64,000 nt of DNA from the NCBI GenBank assembly GCA_041671545.1, contig JBAZBI010000006.1, positions 1-64,000 of the forward strand, given 5' to 3'. Under the pieces are notes generated by a model, which was not told the DNA's origin, searched no databases, and saw nothing but the letters and a program-made list of their open reading frames with translations. Shown one piece after another: positions 33,427 to 42,863 of this stretch (position 1 is the first letter of the stretch; the number at the start of each line of letters is the position of its first letter). This stretch comes from UBA1563 sp041671545 (GTDB lineage Bacteria > Bacteroidota > Ignavibacteria > Ignavibacteriales > Ignavibacteriaceae). Made by a program: the position numbers and the translations under genes.

Positions 33427-34578
33427 ATGAGTTTAGAAAATTATGATGCCGCCATTATCGGCGGAGGTCCGGCCGGTGCGACTGCTGCAATTTATCTTGC
33501 AGAGTATGGATTTAAAGTTTGTTTGTTTGAAAAGAAAAATTATCCGCGTGAGACTTTGTGCGGCGAATTTCTTTCCAAAGAAGTTATTGAAATTATTGAA
33601 GAGTTAAATCTTTTTGACAAGTTTATTTCTCTTCATCCAAATCCCATTAATTCATTCCGATTTATCAACGACAACGATAAAGAACTATCGGCTAATTTTA
33701 ACTTTACCGCGTACGGGTTAAGAAGATCGGCTTTTGATAATTTGTTGCTTGATGAAGCGCGGGAAAGGGGAGTAAAGGTATTTCAACCTTATGAGATTTC
33801 CGAAATTGAAAAGTCCGACGCAGATTATAAAGTATCAGCACAAAATCAAAATAGCTTGAGCATTGATCTTCGAAGTAAATATGTGATCGCCGCTTACGGT
33901 AAACAGAATATTCTTGATAAAACTTTAAACCGGAATTTCGCGGGACAAAAATCATTTCTTAACGGGGTGAAATTTCATTTTCCAAAATCGGGATTAAAAA
34001 ATATTTTGCCGAATGAAATCCGCATTTATGTTTCTAACGGAATTTATTGCGGAGTGAACGAAGTAGATAATGAAACTGTCACTCTGGCTTTTATAGAAAA
34101 TCGCATGACTCTGAAAAAATCGTCACGGCAAAATCTTATTGAATTCATTTCCAGGAATGAAAGCTTTAAGAATATTTTTGTAGGCAATTCATTCGAACAA
34201 ATAAATGAGCTTCCGGCTTACGGGAGCGGAAATATCTATTTCGGGAAAAGGAATTTAGTTGAAAACGGCGTCTTCATGATTGGTGACGCAGCCGGTGTTA
34301 TTGCCCCACTCGCGGGAGATGGGATCGGAATGGCTCTTCAGTCGGCTAGGTTGATAACAAGTGTTCTAAGTAAATCAAGAAAAGAAAGTTTATCTGCCGA
34401 AGAAACTGAACGCTTATATAAAAATGGTTGGAAGAGGTATTTTGCTAAGCGATTATTCAGCGCCGCACTGATTCAAAAGATTTTACTACAAAGTAGTTTC
34501 AGAAATAGTGCTATCACTTTGGTAAAACTATTTCCATCATTATTGCCAAAATTGATCAAAATAACACGAGCTGTATGA
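33427..34578 (+). CDS. FAD-dependent oxidoreductase of the geranylgeranyl reductase/PHBH-like family
   Basis: The N-terminus has the dinucleotide motif AAIIGGGPAGATAA (Gly12-Gly17), followed by the family motif CGEFLSK, and later VFMIGDAAGVIAPLAGDGIG, which closes the FAD site. At 383 residues it fits geranylgeranyl reductase-like and aromatic hydroxylase-like flavoproteins. In an srsABC-type cluster the flavoprotein hydroxylates the methylated phenolic lipid; this role is inferred from context. It begins 9 bases after the methyltransferase stop. Confidence 0.88.
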   Translation: MSLENYDAAIIGGGPAGATAAIYLAEYGFKVCLFEKKNYPRETLCGEFLSKEVIEIIEELNLFDKFISLHPNPINSFRFINDNDKELSANFNFTAYGLRRSAFDNLLLDEARERGVKVFQPYEISEIEKSDADYKVSAQNQNSLSIDLRSKYVIAAYGKQNILDKTLNRNFAGQKSFLNGVKFHFPKSGLKNILPNEIRIYVSNGIYCGVNEVDNETVTLAFIENRMTLKKSSRQNLIEFISRNESFKNIFVGNSFEQINELPAYGSGNIYFGKRNLVENGVFMIGDAAGVIAPLAGDGIGMALQSARLITSVLSKSRKESLSAEETERLYKNGWKRYFAKRLFSAALIQKILLQSSFRNSAITLVKLFPSLLPKLIKITRAV

Positions 34579-34891
34579 TGAGGAAAAGAAATGGAAAAAT
34601 CATAATCAAGTTATTGTCAAATTATTTTTAATTATTAGTTTGTGGTCAGCTTTTTTTTACGAATATAATTGGCAAGGCACCTCACGCAAATATTAGATAA
34701 GACGAATCTTACTCTTGCTCATATTTGTGTAGTTAAATTGGATTATGATTAGGAACATGATTAAGATTAAGAATATTTAGTGAGATTCAAACTAATTGAG
34801 ACATTATGGGTTCTATATTTCTTCTTTGCAACTCGTATTGTAAACAATTAATTTAAGTGCAAAGAAAAAAAGAATTCCAAAGGAAAACCAA
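34579..34891. other. intergenic region between flavoprotein and DUF433 genes
   Basis: About 310 AT-rich bases without a gene or clear repeat. The last bases (AAAAGAATTCCAAAGGAAAACC) provide an AAAGGAAA ribosome binding site for the DUF433 gene. Nothing else is recognised. Confidence 0.4.
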
Positions 34892-35125
34892 ATGGACCAA
34901 GCAATTATTTCCATCCCAAATGTAATGATGGGGAAACCGGTAATTGTCGGAACACGAATAACAGTTGAAAGCATCCTAGAAAAGTTGGGGGCGGGAGAGA
35001 CAATTGAACAAATACTTGAAGCCCATCCGCGATTGACAAAAGAATCTGTTTTTGCAGCAATTAGCTTTGCCAAAGAAGCCTTGCGCGCAGATGTTATTTA
35101 TCCCGTACCGGAAAAAGCCGCATGA
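34892..35125 (+). CDS. DUF433 antitoxin
   Basis: The 77-residue protein matches DUF433: IISIPNVMMGKPVIVGTRIT followed by a helix-turn-helix-like part (ILEKLGAGETIEQILEAHPR). DUF433 proteins act as DNA-binding antitoxins and are commonly paired with DUF5615 PIN-like toxins, as here. The stop overlaps the next start by 4 bases (ATGA). Confidence 0.92.
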   Translation: MDQAIISIPNVMMGKPVIVGTRITVESILEKLGAGETIEQILEAHPRLTKESVFAAISFAKEALRADVIYPVPEKAA

Positions 35126-35478
35126 ACTTTGTGGCGGACGAAGGAATCGCCAAGCAGATAGTTGAACAGTTGAGAAATAATGGACATCATGTTTTATATA
35201 TTGCTGAAATTTCTCCAAGCATTCCTGATGAGGAAGTGCTTGACTTTGCTATAAAAAATGAAGCGATTTTATTAACTGCTGATAAAGATTTTGGAGAATT
35301 GATTTATAGACAAGGACGCTTTTCCTTAGGAGTTGTTTTAATACGTCTTGCCGGTATTGTATCTGTAAGAAAAGGTGAAATAGTAAATGATGCTGTTAGA
35401 AACTATGGGAGTGAATTCTTAAATGGATTCACGGTTATCAGCCATGCTTTAATAAGAATTAGGAAAAAATCTGAATGA
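35122..35478 (+). CDS. DUF5615 PIN-like toxin
   Basis: The 118-residue protein is a DUF5615 (Mut7-C-like PIN) member. FVADEGIAKQIVEQL holds the first acidic residues, and AILLTADKDFGELIYRQGR holds the conserved D-K-D-F motif. The partner antitoxin gene overlaps by 4 bases. A ribonuclease toxin role follows from the family. Motifs look intact. Confidence 0.9.
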   Translation: MNFVADEGIAKQIVEQLRNNGHHVLYIAEISPSIPDEEVLDFAIKNEAILLTADKDFGELIYRQGRFSLGVVLIRLAGIVSVRKGEIVNDAVRNYGSEFLNGFTVISHALIRIRKKSE

Positions 35479-35517
35479 TGGAGTTAGTCAGCAATAAATA
35501 ATATCTCTACCAAAATT

Positions 35518-36012
35518 ATGAACGCAAAATACTGGATACACAAATTAGACTTAATCAAACACCTTGAAGGTGGGTACTATAAAGAAATCTATCGCTCAGA
35601 AGAAGTAATAGCGCTGGAGGCTTTACCTGATCGATATTCCGGTGAAAGGAATGTCTCTACTTCAATCTATTTTATGCTGGACAAAGAACAAGTCTCCCAT
35701 TTCCACAAATTACAATCGGATGAGATATGGCATTTTTATTACGGCGGTTCACTCACTATTTACATGATAAATGAATCGGGAAATTACTCTGTCCAAAAGC
35801 TTGGAAGAAATTTGGATGAAGGAGAAGCGCTTCAGTTCGTTATACCAAAGTGTACCTGGTTTGCCGCAGAAGTGAACGATAAAAAATCTTTTTCATTGAT
35901 CGGTTGTACAGTAGCGCCCGGTTTTGATTTTGCCGATTTTGAATTATCGAAGAGGGAAGAACTTGTTAAGCAATTTCCGCAGTACAAAAGTTTAATTGAG
36001 AGATTAACGTGA
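35518..36012 (+). CDS. cupin protein of the DUF985 family
   Basis: This 164-residue protein is a DUF985 (cupin_5) member. It starts with the family pattern KLDLIKHLEGGYYKEIYRS, then TSIYFMLDKEQVSHFHKLQS and DEIWHFYYGGSL, and closes with GCTVAPGFDFADFELSKRE. Cupins of this group are sugar-binding or epimerase-like beta barrels, and no activity can be assigned. It is a stand-alone gene convergent with the histidine kinase, and its stop codon lies in a hairpin. Confidence 0.9.
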   Translation: MNAKYWIHKLDLIKHLEGGYYKEIYRSEEVIALEALPDRYSGERNVSTSIYFMLDKEQVSHFHKLQSDEIWHFYYGGSLTIYMINESGNYSVQKLGRNLDEGEALQFVIPKCTWFAAEVNDKKSFSLIGCTVAPGFDFADFELSKREELVKQFPQYKSLIERLT

Positions 36013-36032
36013 GCCTTGCCCTGGCAAGGCTC
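36011..36032. terminator. hairpin between convergent genes, related to the 28-bp palindrome
   Basis: The arms GAGCCTTGCC and GGCAAGGCTC are separated by CT. The hairpin overlaps the DUF985 stop and lies 11 bases before the end of the converging kinase gene, and T-rich DNA follows on the plus strand. It resembles a shortened member of the GTAGAG-palindrome family and may serve as a bidirectional terminator. Confidence 0.65.
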
Positions 36033-36042
36033 TATGATTGAG

Positions 36043-38001
36043 TTATTTTTCCAGCGCACTTTTTACGGTAGAAACAAATTTTGTTTTCAGGAAAGGTTTT
36101 GAAATGTAATGAGTGCAACCGGCATCAAGAAATTCTTTTTCGTCTCCTTCCATAGCAAAAGCCGTGACGGCAATTACCGGGGTGTGGTTATATTCAAGCC
36201 GCTTTTTAATCTCTCTTGCAACTTCAATTCCGTCCATTCCGAATCCGAGATTAATATCTAATAGAAATCCGTCGTACAATTTCTGCTGCATCATTTGCAG
36301 AGCTACCTCGCCGTTGTCGGCGTATTCAACTTTACAACAATCCTTTAAAAATAATTTTACCACGTTATGATTCATTTCATCATCTTCAACGTGCAGCATA
36401 ACGGGTAACTCTTTGGATTTAGAACCCTCCTTCGATCCGTTAGTTTGTAAAGATTTTAGTTTTTCTATTGGAGAAATGATCTCTTCAGCAGAAGTTTTAA
36501 GAGCAGGGAATTTAACGGTAAATGTAGATCCGACTCCAATTTTACTTTCAACTGTTATGCTGCCTCCCATTAGTTCGGTTATTTTTTTTGCGATGGTCAA
36601 TCCAAGTCCGTTCCCTTCAAAATTGCGGGCAAAACCTTCGCTTACCTGGCGGAATTCATCAAAGATCAACTCAAGATTTTTCTCCTCTATGCCGATCCCG
36701 GTATCTTTTACTTTGATAAATGCATGGGAAGCTTCATCTTTATTCTGGAATAATGTTTCTTTCCCGATCTCAATTGTAACTCCTCCTTGTTTTGTGAATT
36801 TGATTGCGTTGCCGATGATGTGTTTTAAAATTCCCGAAAGGAGACGTTCATCGAGGAAAAGAGAAAGATTTTTTTCTCTTTCGATCAACTTAAATGAAAG
36901 GTTTTTACTTTCTGCTTCTTCTGTGAATTCATCCATCAATGTTTTTGTAAGCGGGACAATTTTGATGTTGGTTTTTTCCAGGCGAACTTGATTCGCCTCA
37001 AAGTCTGAAAAACTTAAGATCAGATTGAGTGTTTCGTTAAGACGCTTCCCGCCTCTATGGATATTATTTATCATATCAAGGTGATCGGCTTCCATAGGTT
37101 CACTCTTCAGGATTTCGGTAAATCCTAAAATACTTACAAGCGGAGTTCTTAGTTCATGACTCATATTCGCCAGGAAATTAGTTTTCAACCGGTTCATCTC
37201 TTCCGCTTTTTCTTTTGCTTCCAACAATTCTTTTTGAACAACTTTTTGTGCGGAGATATCGAGTGAAGCGCCGGTTATCCCGATGCAATTCCCATCATGA
37301 TCTAACAAAGGTTCGGCTACCAGGTCGAAGTAGTGGGTCTGCCCGTTTTGAGATACTTCAATTTCACTTCTCATCAGGCAATTGTTTGCGAGAACCGCCT
37401 GTTTAATTCTAGTAACTTCAACAGCCGCATCATAAGGCAGGAGATCAAAGTCGGTTTTTCCTACAACTTGATCGTGAGAATAATTTAGTTGCGGTTGGCA
37501 CATCCACGTGTATTTAAGCTCTTTATCTTGTTGGAAAACAGCAATGTTCACCATCGAGAGGCTTACCTTCAACCTTGCTTCATTTTCTTTAATTTTTTCG
37601 TTTGCACGGTTAAGCTCTTTTTTCTGTCTTGAATTAGAAAGCACTCTTTTAGCTGTTACTCCAAGTTTGGAAAGTTTATTTTTAAGGACGTAGTCTGTGG
37701 CGCCCCATCTCATCGCTTCGATTGCAACATCTTCGTCTAAAGTTCCCGAGAAGAAAATAAAAGGGGTGTTTGGCTGGACCTTTTTTGCAAAACGTAAAGC
37801 GTCTATCCCGTCAAAAGAAGGGAGAGAATTATCTGAAAAGATCAGATCAAATTCCGATTCGGTTAAGGCATCTTGAAACGTTCGTCTGTCTTGTACCAGG
37901 GCGATATCACAATCGATCTGTTCATCGAGCAAAATATTTTTCAATAATTCTGCGTCGAGGTCGTCATCTTCCAAATGAAGTATTTTTACTTTCTCAGTCA
38001 T
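36043..38001 (-). CDS. hybrid histidine kinase REC-PAS-HisKA-HATPase-REC
   Basis: The 652-residue cytoplasmic protein has these domains in order: an N-terminal receiver (ILHLEDDDLDAELL, phospho-Asp near residue 57 in FSDNSLPSFDG); a PAS sensor (about 140-270); HisKA with the H-box ANMSHELRTPLVSIL; an HATPase with a DTGIGIEEKNL N-box and GLGLTIAKK; and a C-terminal receiver (LHVEDDEMNHN, GFLLDINLG). The start at 38001 is chosen because GGACGGG lies just upstream; the open frame continues 15 codons further. It is the last gene of a signalling block, 77 bases after the receiver gene. The signal is unknown. Confidence 0.92.
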   Translation of the reverse strand: MTEKVKILHLEDDDLDAELLKNILLDEQIDCDIALVQDRRTFQDALTESEFDLIFSDNSLPSFDGIDALRFAKKVQPNTPFIFFSGTLDEDVAIEAMRWGATDYVLKNKLSKLGVTAKRVLSNSRQKKELNRANEKIKENEARLKVSLSMVNIAVFQQDKELKYTWMCQPQLNYSHDQVVGKTDFDLLPYDAAVEVTRIKQAVLANNCLMRSEIEVSQNGQTHYFDLVAEPLLDHDGNCIGITGASLDISAQKVVQKELLEAKEKAEEMNRLKTNFLANMSHELRTPLVSILGFTEILKSEPMEADHLDMINNIHRGGKRLNETLNLILSFSDFEANQVRLEKTNIKIVPLTKTLMDEFTEEAESKNLSFKLIEREKNLSLFLDERLLSGILKHIIGNAIKFTKQGGVTIEIGKETLFQNKDEASHAFIKVKDTGIGIEEKNLELIFDEFRQVSEGFARNFEGNGLGLTIAKKITELMGGSITVESKIGVGSTFTVKFPALKTSAEEIISPIEKLKSLQTNGSKEGSKSKELPVMLHVEDDEMNHNVVKLFLKDCCKVEYADNGEVALQMMQQKLYDGFLLDINLGFGMDGIEVAREIKKRLEYNHTPVIAVTAFAMEGDEKEFLDAGCTHYISKPFLKTKFVSTVKSALEK

Positions 38002-38078
38002 TTTTCCCGTCCTAAATAAATTATTAACATTGTCCCGGTCTATCAAAGTAGCATTCCGGGTTTTACTTATTCTTTTAT

Positions 38079-38519
38079 TTAATTATTTTCAATTGTTTCG
38101 TTAATTATAGCCCAGAATAAACCGATGTGTTTAACTGCTTCAACAAACTCTTGAAATCCTACCGGTTTTACCACGTAAGCATTAACACCAAGATTATAAC
38201 TTTCTACCAAATCTTTTTCTTCCTTTGAAGAAGTAAGAATAACCACTGGAATGGTTTTTAGGTTTTCATCTGCTTTAATGGTTCTTAAGACTTCTATTCC
38301 GTCAACCTTCGGCATTTTAAGATCGAGTAAAACAGCGGCAAGAGGTTCATTTTCGGCATCTTTAAATTTTCCTCTTTTATAGAGGTAATCCAGTGCTTCC
38401 TCTCCGTCACTAACGCAAATAAATTTATTTACAAGATTATATTCCTCAAGCGCGGTAAGAGTTAGTTCTCTGTCTTTAGGATTATCTTCTGCATATAAGA
38501 TCCTTTTTACACGTTCCAT
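38079..38519 (-). CDS. stand-alone response regulator (receiver only)
   Basis: The 146-residue protein is a single receiver domain of the Rcp1/CheY-like type. It has acidic residues at Glu11-Asp12, phospho-acceptor Asp66 (AVLLDLKMPKVDG), Thr96 and Lys118-Pro119. The loop ALDYLYKRGKF is typical of receivers that pair with bacteriophytochrome-like or PAS kinases. It lies between two histidine kinases on the same strand and probably takes phosphate from one of them. Confidence 0.94.
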   Translation of the reverse strand: MERVKRILYAEDNPKDRELTLTALEEYNLVNKFICVSDGEEALDYLYKRGKFKDAENEPLAAVLLDLKMPKVDGIEVLRTIKADENLKTIPVVILTSSKEEKDLVESYNLGVNAYVVKPVGFQEFVEAVKHIGLFWAIINETIENN

Positions 38520-38559
38520 TTTTACCTCTCTATTATAAATGATGATTTATTTGTTGAGC

Positions 38560-41097
38560 TCATGATTTAATTTCTTCGGGAATATTTGAAATGAGTTTTT
38601 CAGGATTGACGGGTAATGAGAAATAAAAAGTTGCTCCTTTATTTTCTTCTCCTTCCGCCCAGGTTCTCCCGCCGTGTTTGTTTATAATTCTTCTCACTGT
38701 AGCCAAACCAATACCGGTTCCTTCATATTCGTCGGAACTATGCAGTCGTTGAAAAACTCCAAAAAGTTTATCAACATACTGCATATTAAAACCGGCGCCA
38801 TTATCTTTTACGTAAAACAAAACTTCTTTCTCAGAGTGGTTGATAAAACCGACCTCAATTTGTGGGGAGGCAGCTTTGGAAGAATATTTTACAGCATTGC
38901 TCAAAAGATTAATTACCACAAGTTTGAGGAGCGTTATATCTGCAATAACAACCGGTAACTTCTTCAAGTTCCATTCAACTTTGTCTGTTGAGAAACTACT
39001 TTTTAATTCTTCAATAACACTTACCACTAGATCGTTCATTTCGATATTTGAAAACTTGATCGAAGCTCTTCCCATACGGGAAAATTGTAAGAGATCATCA
39101 ATCAGCTGTCCCATCTGCCTGGCCGAAGATGAAATGATGTTCAGGAAGCGGTTACTTTTTTCGTCAAGCGAAAGGTTCTTATTTTTAGTGAGAAGTTCGA
39201 TAAAACCATTAATGTGACGCAACGGTGCGCGCAAATCATGCGAGACCGAATAAGTAAAAGCTTCTAATTCTTTATTAGCTACGGAAAGTTGATTGGTTCT
39301 AACCGACACACGATATTCAAGTTCACTATTAAGTTTCTGTATCTCTTCTTCATTTCTTTTTCGTTCTGTTATATCCTGTGAGAGAATAAATATTCCTTCA
39401 GGCACCGGTTGAATGCTAAGTTCAAACCAACCCTTGGATCCGTCCGGGAAAAGAAATTCATTCTCAAGATGTTCATGAACTCGTTCTTCCATACATCGTT
39501 TAAGTACTGCAAAGATATTAGTTTCAACTACACCAGGCCACATATCCATATATTTTTTACCAAGGAGTTCTTTTTTGGGCCGTTGATTATGTTTGTCTGC
39601 CGTATCATTAAGATAAATATAACACCAGTCGAAACCAATAATTTGACATCCTTCCAACATGGTATCAAGGGTAGAACGGAAACGTTCTTCACTCTTGTGT
39701 AGAATTTCGTTTGCTTCGTGCAGCTGGTTGGTTCGTTGATTAACCAACTCTTCAAGTTTTTCATGATACATTTTAAGTTCAGTTTCGGTCTGCTTCCGGT
39801 AAGTTATGTCTTCGTTAATTGCAACAAAGTGAGTGAGTATCCCGTCATCATTCAGGATCGGGGAGATAACAAGTTGTTCCCAGTATAATTCACCATTCTT
39901 CTTTTTATTCTGAATTTCGCCTTTCCATTCTATACCGGTTGATATTGATCTCCATAAATCTTCATACAGACTTTGAGGTGTATTCCCCGACTTAAGAATG
40001 CCCGGATTTTTCCCTAATACTTCTTCCGGCTGATATCCCGTTGACGAAATAAACTTTTCATTAACGTATTCTATCTTGCCTGTAAGATCAGTAATTACAA
40101 CACAATTAGGACTCTGTTCAACGGCTAAAGATAGTTTTCTTAATTGGTTAAGTACTGCCTGACGCTCAGTTTCTGCACGAGATAAAGACTTTGCCGCTAA
40201 AATCACAACCACGAATAAAACAAACGTTGTGGCAAGAACCATTATTATGCGGCCGATCATTGTTGAAAATATTCCCGCCATTTCCGCTTCGTATCTTAGC
40301 CATCCAATTATCGATGGAAGAAAAATAACTGAAAGCAGAAGGCGGCGCATTAAAATGATTCCTTTGGAATCTCCAGTGAAAATTGAAACAATTCCATTCT
40401 CACGAGTTGAAAAAAGCATACCGGCTGCTACAACAATAAAAGAAATGGAAGTATGTAACGCCATTTTTGTCAAATCCGGTATAGCAAAATTATCCTGATA
40501 ATCATAAAGATAGCTTAGAAGAGTTGACCAGGTTACCAGTATAACAACAACCAGGAGAAGCTGGATAGTAAATAGGAGTTTTTTGTTCTTTGTTTTTAGG
40601 TTCAATAATACAAATCCAAGAAGAATAAAAACAAAGGCTGTATTTGGAGCCATACGGCCGGGAGAAGTTGTACCTGCAGTTCCTTGTGCTTCTGAAAACA
40701 ATAATTGGTCAATTCCTAAATCTATTCCGGATATGTATTGGATCAACGTTAAACCGCCAATGAGAATAACCATTCCCGATAATAGTCTTGCAGTTTCTAA
40801 TTGCCATTTTTCATTTTGACTGCGGGATAAGTAGTACAAAGCAATACCGGTGAAAAGAAATCCGAGAGCCGTATTTACCTTCATCGATACAAAATTTGGC
40901 GAGATACTTTTCATTACGGAAACATCAAATATCCACCCGAAGAGAACAAAACAACCGATAAATATTACAAAAATGCTAGCCGTAAGGGGATTAAACCAAT
41001 GAAATATTTTTGATGTACTTTTCACAATTCTCATAAATACCTTATTACATATTTTCTGGAAAATGGAAGATGTATTAACAACTGATCCTCCATTCAT
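38560..41097 (-). CDS. membrane-bound multi-PAS histidine kinase
   Basis: The N-terminal half (to about residue 310) holds seven or eight membrane helices of the MASE-like type. After this come two PAS/PAC units (QSPNCVVITDLTGKIEYVNE, and DTMLEGCQIIGFDWCYIYLN), a coiled linker, a HisKA domain with FTYSVSHDLRAPLRHINGF, and an HATPase (DNGAGFNMQYVDKLFGVFQR, EGTGIGLATVRRI). The kinase core resembles bacteriophytochrome-type kinases and fits the single receiver that follows 41 bases downstream. The start is uncertain: ATG 41097 has GAGG upstream, but ATG 41034 (824 residues, AAGG upstream) puts the first helix closer to the terminus. Confidence 0.9.
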   Translation of the reverse strand: MNGGSVVNTSSIFQKICNKVFMRIVKSTSKIFHWFNPLTASIFVIFIGCFVLFGWIFDVSVMKSISPNFVSMKVNTALGFLFTGIALYYLSRSQNEKWQLETARLLSGMVILIGGLTLIQYISGIDLGIDQLLFSEAQGTAGTTSPGRMAPNTAFVFILLGFVLLNLKTKNKKLLFTIQLLLVVVILVTWSTLLSYLYDYQDNFAIPDLTKMALHTSISFIVVAAGMLFSTRENGIVSIFTGDSKGIILMRRLLLSVIFLPSIIGWLRYEAEMAGIFSTMIGRIIMVLATTFVLFVVVILAAKSLSRAETERQAVLNQLRKLSLAVEQSPNCVVITDLTGKIEYVNEKFISSTGYQPEEVLGKNPGILKSGNTPQSLYEDLWRSISTGIEWKGEIQNKKKNGELYWEQLVISPILNDDGILTHFVAINEDITYRKQTETELKMYHEKLEELVNQRTNQLHEANEILHKSEERFRSTLDTMLEGCQIIGFDWCYIYLNDTADKHNQRPKKELLGKKYMDMWPGVVETNIFAVLKRCMEERVHEHLENEFLFPDGSKGWFELSIQPVPEGIFILSQDITERKRNEEEIQKLNSELEYRVSVRTNQLSVANKELEAFTYSVSHDLRAPLRHINGFIELLTKNKNLSLDEKSNRFLNIISSSARQMGQLIDDLLQFSRMGRASIKFSNIEMNDLVVSVIEELKSSFSTDKVEWNLKKLPVVIADITLLKLVVINLLSNAVKYSSKAASPQIEVGFINHSEKEVLFYVKDNGAGFNMQYVDKLFGVFQRLHSSDEYEGTGIGLATVRRIINKHGGRTWAEGEENKGATFYFSLPVNPEKLISNIPEEIKS

Positions 41098-41684
41098 TAT
41101 CTTCCTCAATCAGGAAATGAATGTTGTTTTTGTTTTACTAATAGAAGCTAAAAAAAAATTAAGTCGTTATCAATCGAAAGAAGAGAAGGAGTTTGCCACC
41201 CAACTTTCATCTTTACTCTACATCCATAAGAGGCAGTTAAAAAACTATTTACTTCTTTGATCTCCAACAAAAGTATTCCTCCATTATTAAAAAATTCATA
41301 TAACTACCTCGTTATTCAGTAATTAATAAAAATCTTAAAAAAAATTTAATCCCCCATCAATAGTTCTTTCAAAACCTAAGATGAAGTAAATTTTATTAAA
41401 AGATTGCTGATAAGTTGAAAAGATGATCGATTTAAATATTAGGGTTGTAACTAAAAGGACGGTATTCTCTCTCCCCAAACAATTTAGATTAGGTGACATA
41501 GAAGATTGGGAAATCTTTGTATAGTTTTTAAGTTCAGGGAACATGAATAACAAAATAAAGCTCTCCGGATTTTTTTGATTCTTTCGTTCTTAAATTATAA
41601 CATAAAGCTTTTATTGTCAAGAAGTATTTTGGAGTGAAGATCTCTGACTAGCGCAGTTATTGTAATACAGATTAATAATCTGTG
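41098..41684. other. intergenic region with terminal palindrome
   Basis: About 590 bases without a supported gene; short open frames on either strand lack similarity and ribosome binding sites. Near the right end an imperfect palindrome at 41661-41689 has arms TGTAATACAGATTA and TAATCTGTGTTACA. It overlaps the stop codon of the RNA methyltransferase gene and may end its transcript. The word GCGCAG just before it recalls the repeat at 21844. Confidence 0.55.
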
Positions 41685-42863
41685 TTACAAAGGGTCTGAA
41701 TAAAATGTCTTCTTTGTTCCGCTGTAAAGTTCAAATTCTAAAAGGCGGCAATCGATCGTACCGTTGAAGAAGGGGATTTTCCGTTTTGTTCGCAGTCCGA
41801 TTTTTTTTGCAAGACTGAAATTCCCCGTAAAAATATAACCGGTATAACCCTGGCATTTTTGTTTGAAGAAGTCACCGATAGCAGTGTAAACACTTTCTAA
41901 TCTTAATTCCTCGCCAAGCCGTTCTCCGTATTCGGGATTAAGAAAAACAATTCCGCCGCCTTCTGGAATTTCTGTTTCTCTAAAATCACATTGTGCAAAT
42001 TCAATAAGATGATCAACACCGGCAGTTTTTGCATTTTGCTTTGCAGCGTAAATTGCTTCACCGCTTATGTCGGTTGCAATAATTCTTCCGTTAAAACTTT
42101 TTTGGCTCTTACTCTTTATCTCGGTTCGGATTTTCTGCCAGACGGAATCATCATAGCCTTTTAAGTGCATGAATGCGTAATTATCTTTTAATAATCCGGG
42201 AGCTTTATTCAACGCTATCATCGCCGCTTCAATAGCGAGTGTTCCGCTGCCACACATCGGATTAACAAAATTTCCTTCGCCTTTCCAATTTGCGGCGAGG
42301 AGTGTAGTAGCGGCGAGAGATTCCTGCATAGGTGCAAGGAAAGGCATCTTACGGTAATTTCTTTTTGCGAGCGTTACACCGGAAGTATCAAAAAATACCG
42401 TACAATGATTATCCTTCCAATAAAAATAGATCATCGCTCCTTTGCGTTCAGAACCGGAATCCGGACGCTTGCCGTAAATGTCCCGCAGCCTATCAACGAT
42501 CGCATCTTTACATTTCAAATTCGGAAAGCGGGAATCATTTACCATCGGATGCTCAACGGCAGACGAGATGCTGATGTAACCGTCTTCATGTAAATAATCT
42601 TCCCACGTAATCTTTTTGAAATTCTTGTAAAGTTCATCGGGAGTTTTTGCATCGAATTCATCAAGATAAAAAAGAACGCGGTGTGCTGTTCGCAGTGATA
42701 AATTCAGCAGCATTGTATCAGCCATTGTTCCGGAAATTTCAACATGAGTTAGCGCTTCTGAAATAATCTCAAATCCAAGCGAAAGAACTTCTTCTTTTAA
42801 AAATGGAACGGCACGAAGCGGACAGTTGATGAGGATTTTGTTTTTTTGTTCGAATAAAGTCAT
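41685..42863 (-). CDS. THUMP-domain class I RNA methyltransferase (RlmL/YpsC-like)
   Basis: The 392-residue protein matches the N2-guanine 23S rRNA methyltransferase group (RlmL N-part, YpsC). A THUMP domain at about residues 40-165 is followed by RKMPFLAPMQESLAATTLL, motif I NPMCGSGTLAIEAAMIA and motif IV VFLNPEYGERLG. NPEY instead of NPPY is a variant in the catalytic loop. It probably methylates a guanine of 23S rRNA. The gene's last codons lie within a palindromic repeat. It has no obvious operon partner. Confidence 0.9.
   Translation of the reverse strand: MTLFEQKNKILINCPLRAVPFLKEEVLSLGFEIISEALTHVEISGTMADTMLLNLSLRTAHRVLFYLDEFDAKTPDELYKNFKKITWEDYLHEDGYISISSAVEHPMVNDSRFPNLKCKDAIVDRLRDIYGKRPDSGSERKGAMIYFYWKDNHCTVFFDTSGVTLAKRNYRKMPFLAPMQESLAATTLLAANWKGEGNFVNPMCGSGTLAIEAAMIALNKAPGLLKDNYAFMHLKGYDDSVWQKIRTEIKSKSQKSFNGRIIATDISGEAIYAAKQNAKTAGVDHLIEFAQCDFRETEIPEGGGIVFLNPEYGERLGEELRLESVYTAIGDFFKQKCQGYTGYIFTGNFSLAKKIGLRTKRKIPFFNGTIDCRLLEFELYSGTKKTFYSDPL

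Noticed and set aside
41063..41260. Small plus-strand open frame overlapping the start of the histidine kinase
   Set aside because: No ribosome binding site, no recognisable protein, and it overlaps a well-supported gene on the other strand.
41335..41553. Small minus-strand open frame of 72 codons
   Set aside because: No ribosome binding site, low-complexity composition and no similarity to a known protein.
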